This document shows positions 1-10,120 of a DNA stretch of 56,961 bases, piece by piece. The position numbers and the translations under genes are program-made. Source of the DNA: Bacillota bacterium (GTDB lineage: Bacteria > Bacillota > Negativicutes > Sporomusales > Sporomusaceae); contig JAGGAB010000025.1 of assembly GCA_017889705.1 (NCBI GenBank), forward strand, positions 1 to 56,961, written 5' to 3'. Under the pieces are notes generated by a model, which saw only the letters and a program-made list of their open reading frames with translations, did no database searches and had not been told where the DNA came from. Every line of letters begins with the position of its first letter. Position 1 is the stretch's first letter.

Positions 1-2
1 GA

Positions 3-3000
3 AATAACGAATATGATGCTAATTTTACTAAGTCAAACGATGATTTGCTCCTGACTATTACTTACTATGATTCCTCAGATAAAACAACAGTTATAGATAC
101 CAGTACGTTAACCCTGCAAGGCTGGTATGTTAACAGCAATTCTAAAATAAACCGATTTACTATTGGTGATCAGACTTTTGTTATTAATGATTATATCGCA
201 GGAATCGGAAGTATCAATGGTGGAAAGCTGAACGATTACATTGACGGCGGCAATGCCGATGATGCACTGAACGGCAATGCCGGGAATGACTATTTGGTCG
301 GCGGCTTAGGAAATGACACCTTATATGGCGGCGCCGGTGACGACTTTATTGGCGGCGATGGCAAAGGGGAAAATGGCAGTAATGCTGATGATAGGCTGTA
401 CGGAGGAGCTGGCAATGACAGGCTGTGGGATCGGTATGGCAGCAATGTATTGGACGGCGGTGACGGCAATGATGATCTTGTCATCGACGGTGATTTTATT
501 AATAATCCAGCCAATACCAACAGCTTATTAGGAGGCAATGGCAATGACAGCCTGCATGCCTGGGGCGGCAGCACGAATACCCTGGATGGTGGGGCTGGCA
601 ATGACACTCTTGATAACTACGGAAAAAACAGCACACTGGTAGGTGGAGCCGGTAATGATACCTACATTGTCGCTGCCGGAACTATTAAAAATGCGGCAAA
701 TGATGCTAGTGGCATAGATAAAGTACGCATTGTTGATGGGGATGGAAATCCTGCCAAATTCGGCGATTATGACTATGTATTAGATAACAATAATTTGATT
801 ATGACCAGCAAAACAGACGCAAGCATTGTCATTACCTTTGCTGACTGGATGAACCATCCGGTGTCAAGCGTGCAGTTTGACAGCCAGCCTATTTTGTGGA
901 ATACATTTACTGCCCAAGCGATAAACGCTGGCTGGGGAAAACAGGGCACTGCAAAAAATGATAGCATTATCGGAACTATAGGGATTGATGTAATTAATGG
1001 TGGTGTTGGTAATGACCGTATTGACGGCGGAGAGGGAAACGATGCTCTATTCGGAGGAGCCGGCAATGACATTCTTATTGGTGGATTAGGCAATGACAGC
1101 TTGTTTGGTGGCGACGGCAACGATACTATTATCTATGATGCGGCTGACAGTGCAAGCAGCGTATCCGGTGGTGCCGGCGTTGATATTTTGGATGCAAGCG
1201 GCATTACTACAAATATACATATCAATCTGGAAATGTACACTGACATTGAAAATATTACTGGCGGCAGCGGTGATGATGAACTGACAGGCAACAGTCTGGC
1301 AAATCGTTTGGAAGGCGGAGCCGGTAATGATATACTTGATGGCGGTTTAGGAAAAGATACTCTGCTTGGCGGCGCCGGCGACGACACTATAATCTATGAT
1401 GCGCTTGATTTGCCAGCTAACGTAAAAGGCGGAGATGGTATTGACACGCTTGATGCCAGTAAGGCAAAAAGTAATCTTGCTATTAGTCTTGCCACTCAAT
1501 ACACCGATATAGAGAACATCATCGGGGGGAGCGGCAATGATGTGTTGACAGGCAACAGTCTGGTAAACCGGCTGGAAGGCGGGAGTGGTAATGATACACT
1601 GGCGGGAGGAATTGGAGCCGATACCTTAGTTGGGGGAAGCGGTGATGATAACTACATTGTAGATAATGTTGGCGATATTGTTGTGGAAAGCTACAACGAA
1701 GGAATTGATACCGTATTGTCTTCTCTGAACTACACTCTAAGTGATAATGTGGAAAACCTTACGCTCACCGGTTCAGGCAATTTAACGGCTACCGGAAACG
1801 GGTTGAATAATACCATTACTGGTAATGCCGGTGCGAATGTAATTGACGGCGGTCTTGGCGTTGATACATTAATTGGCGGGGCAGGTAACGATACCTATTT
1901 AGTGGACAACAACGCTGACGTTATAGTTGAGCTTGCCGGCGGAGGAACCGACACGGTGCAGGCGAGTGTTAGTTATACACTGAGCGCTTATGTGGAAAAG
2001 CTTATCCTAAACGGTACTGATAATATCGACGGTTATGGCAATAGCTTAAACAATGTCATAAACGGCAATAGCGGTGACAATATTCTGGATGGTAGGTCAG
2101 GAGTAGATACACTGAGCGGTGGTTTTGGTAATGACACTTATTTTGTAGATAATACCGGCGATAGTGTGACAGAAGGGGCTGCCGGCGGGACAGATTTAAT
2201 AAAAGCTTCCGTTAGCTATACTCTGTCAAACAATGTTGAGAATCTGACGTTAACCGGAGTTGGCAATATAAATGGGACAGGTAATAGTCTTGATAATATT
2301 ATTACTGGCAATGCCGGCAACAACATTCTGTACGGCGGTGGCGGAAGTGATACTCTAATAGGTGGAGATGGAAATGATACATATAATGTAGATTCGACGG
2401 GTACGGTTGTTGTTAAAGAGTTAGCGGGGCAAGGAATCGATACAGTTGCATCTTGGATAACTTATACTCTTGGAAATGATCTTGAGAACTTATCACTTAT
2501 GGGTTCTAAAGATATTGATGGTACTGGAAACGGATTCGACAATGCTATAACCGGAAACAAGTTTAACAATGTTTTACGAGGTGGCGCTGGTGATGATGTT
2601 TTAGATGGTAATTCTGGAAATGATTTTTTATGGGGCGAAGCAGGAAATGATATCCTTGACAGTGGTATAGGGAACGATACTTTTGTTTTCGGTACTAATT
2701 TTGGACATGACATTATTATTGATGATGTGTTTAATGATGAGGATGATTTAGTTCAATTTAAAAACTTTAAGTCAACTGAAGTCACAATCTCACGTGTAAA
2801 TGATGATTTGAATTTAACTGCCTTAGATGGCAGTAGTGTTACTCTGAGCAATTGGTATGATACAAGTGAGTGGAGTCGCCTCAACCGCTTCGAATTTACC
2901 GATGGCGTAAAGGTGATAGAGGAAGATAACTGGGAAACGCCCCTCAATATTGAGTTTGATTATACTTATGCGGGATCATTCTTTAACGATACGGTAAAGA

Positions 3001-3743
3001 ATATATTGGATTATGCTGCAAGTCTTTGGGAACGAGTTATTTTGAACGACTTTGATGACGTAGCGGCCGGAACTAAACTTTATATTAAGCGTCCGGATAC
3101 TGGTATTTATGAAACTATTACTTCACCTAAATCGATTGACGACATTCGTATCTATGTGGGGACAATGAATTTAGATAGCAAAGGCGCATTGGCTGAAGGC
3201 GGGCCTTCTGGCTCCTTTGAGAACTACAGTCTCTATTATCGTTGGAAGAGTACATCAAACTTTGAACCATGGGTCGGATCCATTAGTTTTGATGCCACAC
3301 CCAGTTATTCAGGGGGAGGAACCGCACAGTGGTTTTTTGATACAACACCGGAGACCGCTGATGATGTGGCAACCGCTGGCGCGGGTATGTTGGATTTTCT
3401 TACTACGGCAGTTCACGAAATTGGCCATGTTCTGGGTATTGTTGATGGCATTAATGCCTGGGATAAGTATCTGTTAGACAACGGCTCAGGATATTATTTC
3501 ACAGGGCCTAATGCGGTACTGCAGAACGGTGGAGCCTATGTTCCCCTGTTGGATGGCTGTCATCCAGATGGGTATACTACCAATGCAGCCGGGTCTACAA
3601 CTCCCTTTTACAACAATCAGGCTCCGGTTATGTCTTATGGCCTATATACTGACGGGATGAGGCTGGTGCCCACTGATATCGAGTTGGGTATGCTGCAGGA
3701 TATTGGTTATGACATATCTTATGCAAACCGATATAGTATATAG
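3..3743 (+). CDS. RTX repeat protein with C-terminal metzincin-like protease domain (5' end missing)
   Basis: The reading frame is open from base 3, so the gene starts outside the window; the first in-frame start-like codon (TTG at 45) has no ribosome site and lies inside coding sequence. The visible part has a short tail of an earlier repeat unit, many GGxGNDxLxGG nonapeptides (Ca2+-binding RTX beta-roll, about nt 220-1650), four longer modules (1653-2624), an RTX-type closing domain (about nt 2680-2930) and a globular C-terminal domain. That domain has [11 protein letters not shown] at nt 3414-3446, matching the zinc motif HExxHxxGxxD, and a probable Met-turn VMSYG near nt 3627. RTX proteins are normally exported by type I secretion and fold on binding Ca2+ outside the cell. 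The protease is at the C-terminus, whereas in serralysins it is N-terminal. Family identity is clear; protease activity is inferred from the motif only. Confidence 0.85.
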   Translation, partial: NNEYDANFTKSNDDLLLTITYYDSSDKTTVIDTSTLTLQGWYVNSNSKINRFTIGDQTFVINDYIAGIGSINGGKLNDYIDGGNADDALNGNAGNDYLVGGLGNDTLYGGAGDDFIGGDGKGENGSNADDRLYGGAGNDRLWDRYGSNVLDGGDGNDDLVIDGDFINNPANTNSLLGGNGNDSLHAWGGSTNTLDGGAGNDTLDNYGKNSTLVGGAGNDTYIVAAGTIKNAANDASGIDKVRIVDGDGNPAKFGDYDYVLDNNNLIMTSKTDASIVITFADWMNHPVSSVQFDSQPILWNTFTAQAINAGWGKQGTAKNDSIIGTIGIDVINGGVGNDRIDGGEGNDALFGGAGNDILIGGLGNDSLFGGDGNDTIIYDAADSASSVSGGAGVDILDASGITTNIHINLEMYTDIENITGGSGDDELTGNSLANRLEGGAGNDILDGGLGKDTLLGGAGDDTIIYDALDLPANVKGGDGIDTLDASKAKSNLAISLATQYTDIENIIGGSGNDVLTGNSLVNRLEGGSGNDTLAGGIGADTLVGGSGDDNYIVDNVGDIVVESYNEGIDTVLSSLNYTLSDNVENLTLTGSGNLTATGNGLNNTITGNAGANVIDGGLGVDTLIGGAGNDTYLVDNNADVIVELAGGGTDTVQASVSYTLSAYVEKLILNGTDNIDGYGNSLNNVINGNSGDNILDGRSGVDTLSGGFGNDTYFVDNTGDSVTEGAAGGTDLIKASVSYTLSNNVENLTLTGVGNINGTGNSLDNIITGNAGNNILYGGGGSDTLIGGDGNDTYNVDSTGTVVVKELAGQGIDTVASWITYTLGNDLENLSLMGSKDIDGTGNGFDNAITGNKFNNVLRGGAGDDVLDGNSGNDFLWGEAGNDILDSGIGNDTFVFGTNFGHDIIIDDVFNDEDDLVQFKNFKSTEVTISRVNDDLNLTALDGSSVTLSNWYDTSEWSRLNRFEFTDGVKVIEEDNWETPLNIEFDYTYAGSFFNDTVKNILDYAASLWERVILNDFDDVAAGTKLYIKRPDTGIYETITSPKSIDDIRIYVGTMNLDSKGALAEGGPSGSFENYSLYYRWKSTSNFEPWVGSISFDATPSYSGGGTAQWFFDTTPETADDVATAGAGMLDFLTTAVHEIGHVLGIVDGINAWDKYLLDNGSGYYFTGPNAVLQNGGAYVPLLDGCHPDGYTTNAAGSTTPFYNNQAPVMSYGLYTDGMRLVPTDIELGMLQDIGYDISYANRYSI
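1653..2624 (+). repeat. Four tandem 81-codon modules inside the RTX gene
   Basis: Units begin with a Y-x-V-D motif at nt 1653, 1896, 2139 and 2382, exactly 243 bp apart. Each holds a GxDTV/I stretch, a YTLS motif, N/Y-V/L-E-x-L-x-L, a GN-rich turn and one or two RTX nonapeptides ending in GNDT. They are diverged copies at both protein and DNA level. A different pair of units (TIIYDA, near nt 1124 and 1387) precedes them. Confidence 0.8.
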
Positions 3744-3812
3744 AGCGCAATAAAGAGAGAATTAATTCAGACGCTAACATATGAATGGTAAACGAAATTA
3801 TTCCCAGATATT

Positions 3813-3852
3813 AACCCGCTTAAAACAATTGGTTTTAGGCGGGTTTTCTGTC
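3813..3852 (+). terminator. Rho-independent terminator after the RTX gene
   Basis: Arms AACCCGCTTAAAAC and GTTTTAGGCGGGTT pair over 14 bp with one G-T wobble around a 5-nt loop, followed by TTCTGTCTT. It separates the RTX gene from manC. Confidence 0.75.
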
Positions 3853-3919
3853 TTAGTGTGAATATGGCCTATTGTTAGGCAGAGGTGAATACAGTTTAAT
3901 GCAACCTTTTCTAATGATA

Positions 3920-3928
3920 TGGTATAAT
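3920..3928 (+). promoter_or_regulatory. Extended -10 promoter for manC
   Basis: TGGTATAAT is a perfect extended -10 (TG-N-TATAAT) 38 bp upstream of the manC start. No good -35 is seen at 17 bp, which is usual for extended -10 promoters. Confidence 0.5.
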
Positions 3929-3965
3929 ATAGATGGGTTTTCCAATCGCTAGGAGGAGATTTATT

Positions 3966-5348
3966 TTGAAACTGATTATATTAGCTGGCGGCGGCGGTAC
4001 GCGCCTGTTCCCATTGTCCCGTACCTGTATGCCGAAGCAATTTCTTAAGCTAGGAGAGTCTGAATCACTTTTAACGCAAACAGTTAAGAGGTTTCTGCCA
4101 TTATTGAAATCGTCAGATATTGTTGTTGTAACAAATAAGGAATATATTCATCATGTTAAGACCGAACTGGCAACTTGCGGGGCTGGCAGTGCACATATTT
4201 TGCTTGAACCTGTTGCCCGTAACACGGCACCTGCCATTGCGCTGGCAACGCGATTTTGTCAGGATGAACTGGGGGCGGCGGCAGAGGAAGTACTCTTTGT
4301 TACACCGGCTGATCATATTATTCATCCAATTGATATATTTATCAAAAATGTACGGCAAGCTGTCGAGTTAGCGGCTCAAGACAAGGTAGTGACTCTTGGC
4401 ATTAAACCAGATAAGCCGGAGACTGGTTATGGGTATATTCAGGCAGGTGAGGCTATAGGAGCAGGTTATAAAGTGGCTTCTTTCCGTGAAAAACCTGATC
4501 AAAAAACTGCCGAACAGTATCTTGCTGCAGGCAACTATTACTGGAACTCAGGTATGTTTGCCTTTTCCGCTGGTTGTATTATGGAAGAATTTCGTGAGCA
4601 TGCGCCGGAGATATACCAACTGGCAACGGTGGAATTCTCGGAAGTGCTTAATAAATTTGATGCTATGCCAAACATCTCGATTGACTATGCAGTTGCGGAG
4701 AAGTCACTGCGTGTGGTCATGGCGCCACTGACAGCCTATTGGAATGACATTGGTTCTTGGGATGCCATTTATGATGTACTGGAAAAAGACCACAGCGGTA
4801 ATGCTATCAAGGGAGATTGTCTGCCAATTGATTGCTCGAATACGCTTATGCTAGGGCGTAATCGTCTGATTGCTGGCATCGGCCTAGAAGACGTACTGGT
4901 TGTTGAGACCGATGATGTTATTGTTGTTGCCAAACGTGGTGAATCGCAAAAAGTAAAAGATGTGGTTACAGAACTCAAAGCTCGCGGACGACGCGAGGTG
5001 GATGAGCATACAACTATGTACCGGCCCTGGGGCAGCTATACGGTATTGGGCGAAGGTACTGGCTACAAAATGAAGAAAATTGTAGTTGCTCCCGGTCAAC
5101 AACTCAGCCTGCAGCTACATTATCATCGCAGTGAGCATTGGATTGTGATTGGTGGTACGGCGAAGGTGACAATTGGCGAGCAAGCACAAATGGTACATGT
5201 TAATGAGAGTGTCTATATTCCGACATCTACCAAACATCGCCTGGAAAATCCAGGGAAAATACCACTGGAAATTATTGAGGTACAAAACGGCAGTTATCTG
5301 GGCGAAGATGATATTGTACGGTTTGATGATGTGTATGGGCGGGTGTAA
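3966..5348 (+). CDS. manC: Mannose-1-phosphate guanylyltransferase / mannose-6-phosphate isomerase
   Basis: Bifunctional enzyme making GDP-mannose from mannose-1-phosphate and GTP; the isomerase half interconverts fructose-6-P and mannose-6-P. The N-terminal nucleotidyltransferase starts with AGGGGTRLFPLS (residues 7-18) and carries the FREKP sugar-phosphate motif near residue 172. The C-terminal type II PMI cupin (about 345-460) has the metal-site stretch LQLHYHRSEHW near residue 380. At 460 aa the length is typical of ManC/AlgA/CpsB. The chosen start is TTG at 3966, with AGGAGGAG 7 bp upstream; an upstream in-frame start at 3933 lies before this ribosome site. Followed on the same strand by phosphomannomutase, galU and pgi, so it probably supplies GDP-mannose for surface glycans. 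Confidence 0.93.
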   Translation: MKLIILAGGGGTRLFPLSRTCMPKQFLKLGESESLLTQTVKRFLPLLKSSDIVVVTNKEYIHHVKTELATCGAGSAHILLEPVARNTAPAIALATRFCQDELGAAAEEVLFVTPADHIIHPIDIFIKNVRQAVELAAQDKVVTLGIKPDKPETGYGYIQAGEAIGAGYKVASFREKPDQKTAEQYLAAGNYYWNSGMFAFSAGCIMEEFREHAPEIYQLATVEFSEVLNKFDAMPNISIDYAVAEKSLRVVMAPLTAYWNDIGSWDAIYDVLEKDHSGNAIKGDCLPIDCSNTLMLGRNRLIAGIGLEDVLVVETDDVIVVAKRGESQKVKDVVTELKARGRREVDEHTTMYRPWGSYTVLGEGTGYKMKKIVVAPGQQLSLQLHYHRSEHWIVIGGTAKVTIGEQAQMVHVNESVYIPTSTKHRLENPGKIPLEIIEVQNGSYLGEDDIVRFDDVYGRV

Positions 5349-5361
5349 AGTGGGTTAATGC

Positions 5362-5402
5362 AAAAAAGAACAGGGCAGTAAAAATGCTCTGTTCTTTTTT
5401 GA
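5362..5402. terminator. Bidirectional terminator between convergent genes
   Basis: AAAAGAACAGGGCA pairs with TGCTCTGTTCTTTT (one wobble), with A-runs before and T-runs after, so it can serve manC on the plus strand and the membrane protein gene on the minus strand. Confidence 0.75.
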
Positions 5403-5410
5403 TATATGTA

Positions 5411-6016
5411 TCAGATATTCATTTTTAGTTTAAGGGGTTCATCAGAATGAACTTTTTTGTTATACACTGCGTTTATCATGAAGCTAAGCACACCGGTATA
5501 GGAAACAAGTTCAAACAACTCTTCAAAAAGCTCAGTTCTTTTGCCAAATAATCCAGTACTGTGATGCTCGACAATATCTGCAATAAAGATAGCTGCTATG
5601 ATAATGACGATATCAAGCACCGGAATTCGGTCATGTTTGAGCCAATTAAGCAGTTCTTTATGTAAGCCTTGTGAAAAAGAATAAACAAAAAAAGCAATAA
5701 CTATAAAGATGATGTTATTCATATAAAATACGCGCCCCCAGCTTAGTTCTCTGAGCATGGCGAGTACAAGAAAAATGCTTGATGAAGCAATAAGTTTACG
5801 ACGGGATGAAGCTAGGTTTGTCTGAAATTGTGCACTTAGTGCTACCAAGGCAGCTATACCTAAAACCACAACTTGCAACCATTCAACAGGACCATTCTCC
5901 TTGCCGTACTCAGACGGCAATAACCAACCGAAACATATTGAGAATAAAAATAAAGCTAAACAAAAATAAGATGTAGGTGTTAGGGTGAAATCTAAACGTT
6001 TTTTTTGATTAGACAA
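5411..6016 (-). CDS. Predicted multi-pass membrane protein, unknown function
   Basis: 201 aa. Hydrophobic segments are visible near residues 13-32, 46-64, 77-94, 98-115 and 130-150, with another toward the C-terminus, so about six helices are likely. The start is TTG at 6016, preceded on the minus strand by AGGAGGT with a 6-nt spacer. A conserved-looking stretch, ADIVEHHSTGLFGKRTELFE, falls in a loop between the last helices. I do not recognise the family. It faces the sugar-nucleotide genes from the opposite strand and shares their terminator; no function is proposed. Confidence 0.65.
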   Translation of the reverse strand: MSNQKKRLDFTLTPTSYFCLALFLFSICFGWLLPSEYGKENGPVEWLQVVVLGIAALVALSAQFQTNLASSRRKLIASSSIFLVLAMLRELSWGRVFYMNNIIFIVIAFFVYSFSQGLHKELLNWLKHDRIPVLDIVIIIAAIFIADIVEHHSTGLFGKRTELFEELFELVSYTGVLSFMINAVYNKKVHSDEPLKLKMNI

Positions 6017-6050
6017 AATATTACCTCCTAGAAGATGAAAAATTATAGTT

Positions 6051-6100
6051 GCGCACGGTGTCAGCTTCTACCTACTCCCGGGAAGAGCGATTTTGTGCGT
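6051..6100 (-). promoter_or_regulatory. Possible structured leader of the membrane protein gene
   Basis: Read on the minus strand, ACGCAC (6100-6095) pairs with GTGCGC (6056-6051) and encloses a G-rich segment containing CCCGGGAGTAGG and GCTGACACCG. The element lies 35 nt upstream of the TTG start. It looks like a folded leader, but I could not match it to a riboswitch class. The rest of the 6017-6291 gap holds only this element and the hairpin at 6202. Confidence 0.3.
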
Positions 6101-6201
6101 TAGCCTGTTTTATATATGGAAAAAATAGAGAGTAACAAACTCAACTTGGGTATTATAACACAGATGGATGGTGCGATGTAAGCAAAAATTTGGAGTATAA
6201 T

Positions 6202-6238
6202 AAAAATTCCTGCAAACGATAAGTACAGGAATTTTTTT
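6202..6238 (+). terminator. Terminator-like hairpin before phosphomannomutase
   Basis: AAAAATTCCTG and CAGGAATTTTT pair over 11 bp around a 12-nt loop and run into TTTAT. A TATAAT sits just upstream at 6196-6201. It may be a leader terminator/attenuator for the gene at 6292 or a stop for stray transcripts. Confidence 0.5.
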
Positions 6239-6291
6239 ATCAAGTGTAGTATATAGTATATGGTTGAGAAAAGAGAAAAGGCGGGGTCGCT

Positions 6292-7653
6292 ATGGAAATC
6301 AAACGTGATGCGTTTAAGGCCTATGATATTCGTGGCAAAGTACCAGAAGAATTAAATGAAGAAATGGCGTATCGCATTGGACGCGCTTTTGTAGATATAG
6401 TTGGAGCGAAAAAAGTGGCTATTGGCAATGACATTCGACTTTCTGGTCCGGCCTTTAAAAGTGCAGTAATCAAGGGGATTACAGAAACAGGCTGTGATGT
6501 TGTTGATATTGGGATGTGCGGAACAGAGCAGATTTACTTTGCAACAGCCCACCTAAAACTGGATGGCGGCATTATGATTACTGCCAGCCATAATCCCAAA
6601 GATTATAACGGCATGAAACTGGTCCGCTCAGAATCTCGTCCTATTAGCGGCGACACCGGTCTTAAGGAAATTGAAGAAAAAGTGGTCAACGGTGATTTTG
6701 CGCCTGTGAGTGGCAATGTTGCACCAGGTATGGTCACAAATGTGGATATTCTAAAGGACTATGTGATGCATTTGCTTACTTATGTGGACAAGAATGTCCT
6801 AAAACCTCTGAAGGTTGTGGTGAATGCCGGAAATGGCGGTGCCGGTGCAGTTATTGATGCTTTAGAGCCATATCTACCATTCGAATTTATTAAAATTAAC
6901 CATCAGCCTGACGGCAGTTTCCCCAATGGCGTGCCTAATCCCCTCCTGGTTGAGAATCGCGAGGTTACAGCCAAAGTGATACGAGAGAATGGTGCCGATG
7001 TGGGTATTGCCTGGGATGGAGATTTTGATCGGTGTTTTCTTTTTGATGAAAAAGGAGAATTTATCGAAGGGTATTATCTTGTCGGCTTTTTAGCACAGGC
7101 TTTTCTGCAGCGTCAGCCCGGAGCCAAAATCATCTATGATCCGCGTTTGACCTGGAATACCATTGAGGTGGTAGAGAAGGCAGGCGGAATTCCCGTCTTG
7201 AGCAAAAGCGGTCATGCATTTATCAAAGAACGCATGCGTAAGGAAGATGCCGTATATGGCGGAGAGATGTCGGCTCACCATTATTTCAAGGACTTCTCCT
7301 ATTGTGACAGCGGTATGATTCCCTGGTTGCTAGTACTGGAAATTATCTGCCGTGAGGGCAAAGCGTTGTCGGAGCTTATGCGGGAAAGAGTCGCCTGCTA
7401 CCCAGTAAGTGGTGAGATTAACAGTACAGTTGCCGATGCGCGGGCTGTCATTCAAAAGATTGAGAAAAAATATACGCCGGAAGCCATCAAGGTAGAAAGG
7501 GTGGACGGGTTAAGCGTGGAATATAATAACTGGCGGTTCAATGTCAGAATGTCAAATACCGAACCGGTACTCAGGCTTAACGTCGAGTCGCGCTGTGATG
7601 CAAAACTTATGGAGCAAAAAACGCAGGAACTGTTGACCATGATACGCGGTTAA
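6292..7653 (+). CDS. manB: Phosphomannomutase / phosphoglucomutase
   Basis: 453 aa alpha-D-phosphohexomutase interconverting hexose-6-P and hexose-1-P through a phosphoserine. The catalytic loop [11 protein letters not shown] has its serine at residue 99; the Mg2+ loop DGDFDR is at 242-247; the sugar-specificity loop is [10 protein letters not shown] (about residue 323-332); the phosphate-binding [11 protein letters not shown] lies near the C-terminus. All four family signatures are intact. Sequence style resembles CpsG/ManB/AlgC. Together with manC it completes the fructose-6-P to GDP-mannose route, and glucose-1-P made here could also feed GalU. Ribosome site GGCGGGG precedes the ATG. Confidence 0.92.
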   Translation: MEIKRDAFKAYDIRGKVPEELNEEMAYRIGRAFVDIVGAKKVAIGNDIRLSGPAFKSAVIKGITETGCDVVDIGMCGTEQIYFATAHLKLDGGIMITASHNPKDYNGMKLVRSESRPISGDTGLKEIEEKVVNGDFAPVSGNVAPGMVTNVDILKDYVMHLLTYVDKNVLKPLKVVVNAGNGGAGAVIDALEPYLPFEFIKINHQPDGSFPNGVPNPLLVENREVTAKVIRENGADVGIAWDGDFDRCFLFDEKGEFIEGYYLVGFLAQAFLQRQPGAKIIYDPRLTWNTIEVVEKAGGIPVLSKSGHAFIKERMRKEDAVYGGEMSAHHYFKDFSYCDSGMIPWLLVLEIICREGKALSELMRERVACYPVSGEINSTVADARAVIQKIEKKYTPEAIKVERVDGLSVEYNNWRFNVRMSNTEPVLRLNVESRCDAKLMEQKTQELLTMIRG

Positions 7654-7672
7654 GGTTGGAAAGGACTAAAAT

Positions 7673-8587
7673 ATGCCTAAAACTCAACAAAAAATAAAAA
7701 AGGCTGTAATTCCTGCAGCCGGTCTTGGCACCCGGTTTTTGCCGGCTACCAAGGCGCAACCCAAAGAAATGCTGCCTATTGTTGATAAACCTGCTATTCA
7801 GTTTATTATTGAAGAGGCCATTCAGTCTGGAATTGAAGAAATCCTCATCATTACCGGACGTAACAAGCGGGCGATTGAGGATCATTTTGATCGGGCCGTT
7901 GAACTTGAAATGACACTGAAAGCTCAAGGGAAATATGACCTGCTGGGATTGGTAGAAGAACTGTCAGAAGTCACCATTCACTATGTACGCCAAAAAGAGG
8001 CTAAGGGTTTAGGGCATGCTGTACTCTGTGCCAAACAGTTTGTCGGCAATGAGCCGTTTGCGGTACTCTTGGGTGATGATATTATTGACGCCAATGTACC
8101 CTGTCTACGGCAATTAATGGATGCCTATGACGATTGCCGGGGGACTATTCTTGGAGTGCAGGAAGTTCCTAAAGAGAAAGTATCGAGTTATGGCATTGTT
8201 CAACCTGAGCCGTTTAAGGATAATGTCTGGCGGGCTATTGATCTTATCGAAAAGCCTACTATTGAAGAAGCTCCGTCACGACTTGCTGTTTTGGGACGAT
8301 ATGTGATTGAACCGGAAATATTTGACTTATTGGAGAATACTTTGCCTGGCCGGGGTGGCGAAATACAACTAACTGATGCGTTACGTCGTTTGGCTGCTTA
8401 TAAGCCTGTATATGCCTACAATTTTGACGGTCGGCGTTATGATATCGGCGACAAGCAGGGATATTTGGAAGCAACCGTTGAGTTTGCACTAAAACGCCCG
8501 GATCTTAGAGAACCGTTTTTGCGATATCTGCTCAAAACTGTTGGGCAGTTGGAAAAGGAAATGGCAGCAACCACGAAGCAAGGATAA
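7673..8587 (+). CDS. galU: UTP-glucose-1-phosphate uridylyltransferase
   Basis: 304 aa, normal length for bacterial GalU. It makes UDP-glucose from UTP and glucose-1-phosphate. The N-terminal signature AAGLGTRFLPATKAQPKEML (about residues 14-33) is complete; further family motifs are GLGHAVLCAK, LLGDDI and IEKP. It starts 20 bp after the mutase stop with ribosome site GGAAAGGA, so it is very likely cotranscribed. UDP-glucose would serve polysaccharide synthesis and precursor pools. Confidence 0.95.
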   Translation: MPKTQQKIKKAVIPAAGLGTRFLPATKAQPKEMLPIVDKPAIQFIIEEAIQSGIEEILIITGRNKRAIEDHFDRAVELEMTLKAQGKYDLLGLVEELSEVTIHYVRQKEAKGLGHAVLCAKQFVGNEPFAVLLGDDIIDANVPCLRQLMDAYDDCRGTILGVQEVPKEKVSSYGIVQPEPFKDNVWRAIDLIEKPTIEEAPSRLAVLGRYVIEPEIFDLLENTLPGRGGEIQLTDALRRLAAYKPVYAYNFDGRRYDIGDKQGYLEATVEFALKRPDLREPFLRYLLKTVGQLEKEMAATTKQG

Positions 8588-8633
8588 GATAGAGCTTATT
8601 CATGCTTATATATCCAGTGGGGGAGAGGGATGA

Positions 8634-10115
8634 ATGGGTAACCGGGAGAGTAGGTTGGAGTTACCATCAGGTTTTACCTTTGATTATGCTAATCTTTGTG
8701 GTGAGAAAAGCATTACGATAGAAGCTATTGCAGCACTGTCTGAACGACTTAAGGCTGCACATCAGGCTATTTCACAGATGCGAATGAATGGGGAAGTACG
8801 CGGCCATTTATCAAAAGATGGTACGCCAGAGAAGGTATTATTTACTCAGCTACCATATGTTGAGCAAGGCAAGCTCAACAATCCGGCTTCGCTTGCACGA
8901 CTCAAAGAATTCAGCAAGTCGCTGCAAAACCGGGTGGATGCAGCCATATCTTTTGGTATTGGTGGCTCTTATCTGGGCAATAAAGTGTTGTTTGATGTGC
9001 ATTGCGGTGAGTTCTGGAACAGCAAAAGCCAGGAAGAACGGCAGGGCTATCCACAGCATTATTTTAGCGGCAATAATATTGATCCGCGCCGGACTATGGA
9101 ACTTGTGGAACACATTAAGCAGGCGGCAAGGGTAAAGGCTCTGCACACCGCAACACGACAAAACCAACCATATCGTGTAATGCTTATTATTATTTCCAAG
9201 TCTGGCTCTACTCTTGATACGATGGCGTCTTTCATGGTGGCTTATGATCTGCTTAAAAAAGCAGCTCCTGCTATTGCTATAGAAGTAGTTGCCGTAACTG
9301 ATCCGGCAACTGGTGCACAGGAAACCTTGCTGCACAAGCTGGCTGCTCAGGAGGACTGGCCGATGTTTAGTGTGCCTGATGGTGTTGGCGGTCGGTTCAG
9401 TGTATTTTCTGAAGTCGGACTGGTAACTGCGGCCTGTATTGGTTTAGATATAGACGCTTTTTTAGCCGGCGCGCGCGCTATGGATGAGGCCTGCAAGACT
9501 GGTGATATATGGAGTAATCCGGCCATGCTCAATGCGGCTCTTAAATATTTGGCGGCGGTTAACTATGGTCGGGATATTGAAGTCTTTATGCCCTATGCCG
9601 ATTATCTTAAGTCGGTGGCTGAATGGTATGTTCAGTTGTTGGCTGAGTCGCTGGGTAAGAGGAAAGACCGTTCAGGCAACGATATATTTTATGGACGAAC
9701 TCCGGTTGTTGCCGTGGGAACTACTGATATGCATGCCCAGACCCAGCAACACCAGGATGGCAAAAAAGACAAAGTTATCCAGTTTGTGAAGGTTGCTACG
9801 TGGAACCAGGACTTGGTGATACCTGATATTTTCCCTAATGTACCCAAGCTGTCCGATATAGCCGGTTTTCAACTCAGCCAGGCAATGGCAGCGGCACTGG
9901 AGGCAAACGCGGCAGCCCTTAGTGGCGATGGACGGTTTAATGCCACGTTTGTATTGCCGCAGATGAGTGCTTTCCATCTGGGCGAATTGTTGTATTTATT
10001 GGCTCTATCGGTGGCTTATGAAGGGGAATTAGCCGATGTCGATGCATATGACCAGCCGGGTGTTGAGGCGTATAAGCGCCTACTGGGGCCTATGCTGAAA
10101 AAAAGTAGGGGGTGA
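8634..10115 (+). CDS. pgi: Glucose-6-phosphate isomerase
   Basis: 493 aa SIS-fold enzyme interconverting glucose-6-P and fructose-6-P. Visible family features are FGIGGSYLGNK, the phosphate-binding SKSGSTLDT (near residue 190), GVGGRFSVFSEVG, and the C-terminal part with HLGELLYL and ending in AYDQPGVEAYK. It lies 46 bp after galU; GGGAGAGGGATGA provides the ribosome site for ATG 8634. It links central carbon flux to the mannose and glucose nucleotide branches encoded just upstream. Confidence 0.93.
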   Translation: MGNRESRLELPSGFTFDYANLCGEKSITIEAIAALSERLKAAHQAISQMRMNGEVRGHLSKDGTPEKVLFTQLPYVEQGKLNNPASLARLKEFSKSLQNRVDAAISFGIGGSYLGNKVLFDVHCGEFWNSKSQEERQGYPQHYFSGNNIDPRRTMELVEHIKQAARVKALHTATRQNQPYRVMLIIISKSGSTLDTMASFMVAYDLLKKAAPAIAIEVVAVTDPATGAQETLLHKLAAQEDWPMFSVPDGVGGRFSVFSEVGLVTAACIGLDIDAFLAGARAMDEACKTGDIWSNPAMLNAALKYLAAVNYGRDIEVFMPYADYLKSVAEWYVQLLAESLGKRKDRSGNDIFYGRTPVVAVGTTDMHAQTQQHQDGKKDKVIQFVKVATWNQDLVIPDIFPNVPKLSDIAGFQLSQAMAAALEANAAALSGDGRFNATFVLPQMSAFHLGELLYLLALSVAYEGELADVDAYDQPGVEAYKRLLGPMLKKSRG

Positions 10116-10120
10116 GTTTG

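Noticed and set aside
290..1387. Several Pro/Ser/Leu-rich minus-strand frames opposite the RTX repeats
   Set aside because: They are the antisense reading of GGxGND repeats; no ribosome sites, and composition is forced by the plus-strand gene.
220..2650. CRISPR-like periodic repeats
   Set aside because: The periodicity is codon-phased nonapeptide coding repeat, with no constant direct repeats or unique spacers.
3933..3965. Longer N-terminus for manC
   Set aside because: The extension contains the ribosome site AGGAGGAG and lacks family similarity; TTG 3966 gives the normal start.
8850..9335. 161-aa minus-strand frame within pgi
   Set aside because: Lies wholly inside a conserved enzyme gene and lacks any recognisable domain.
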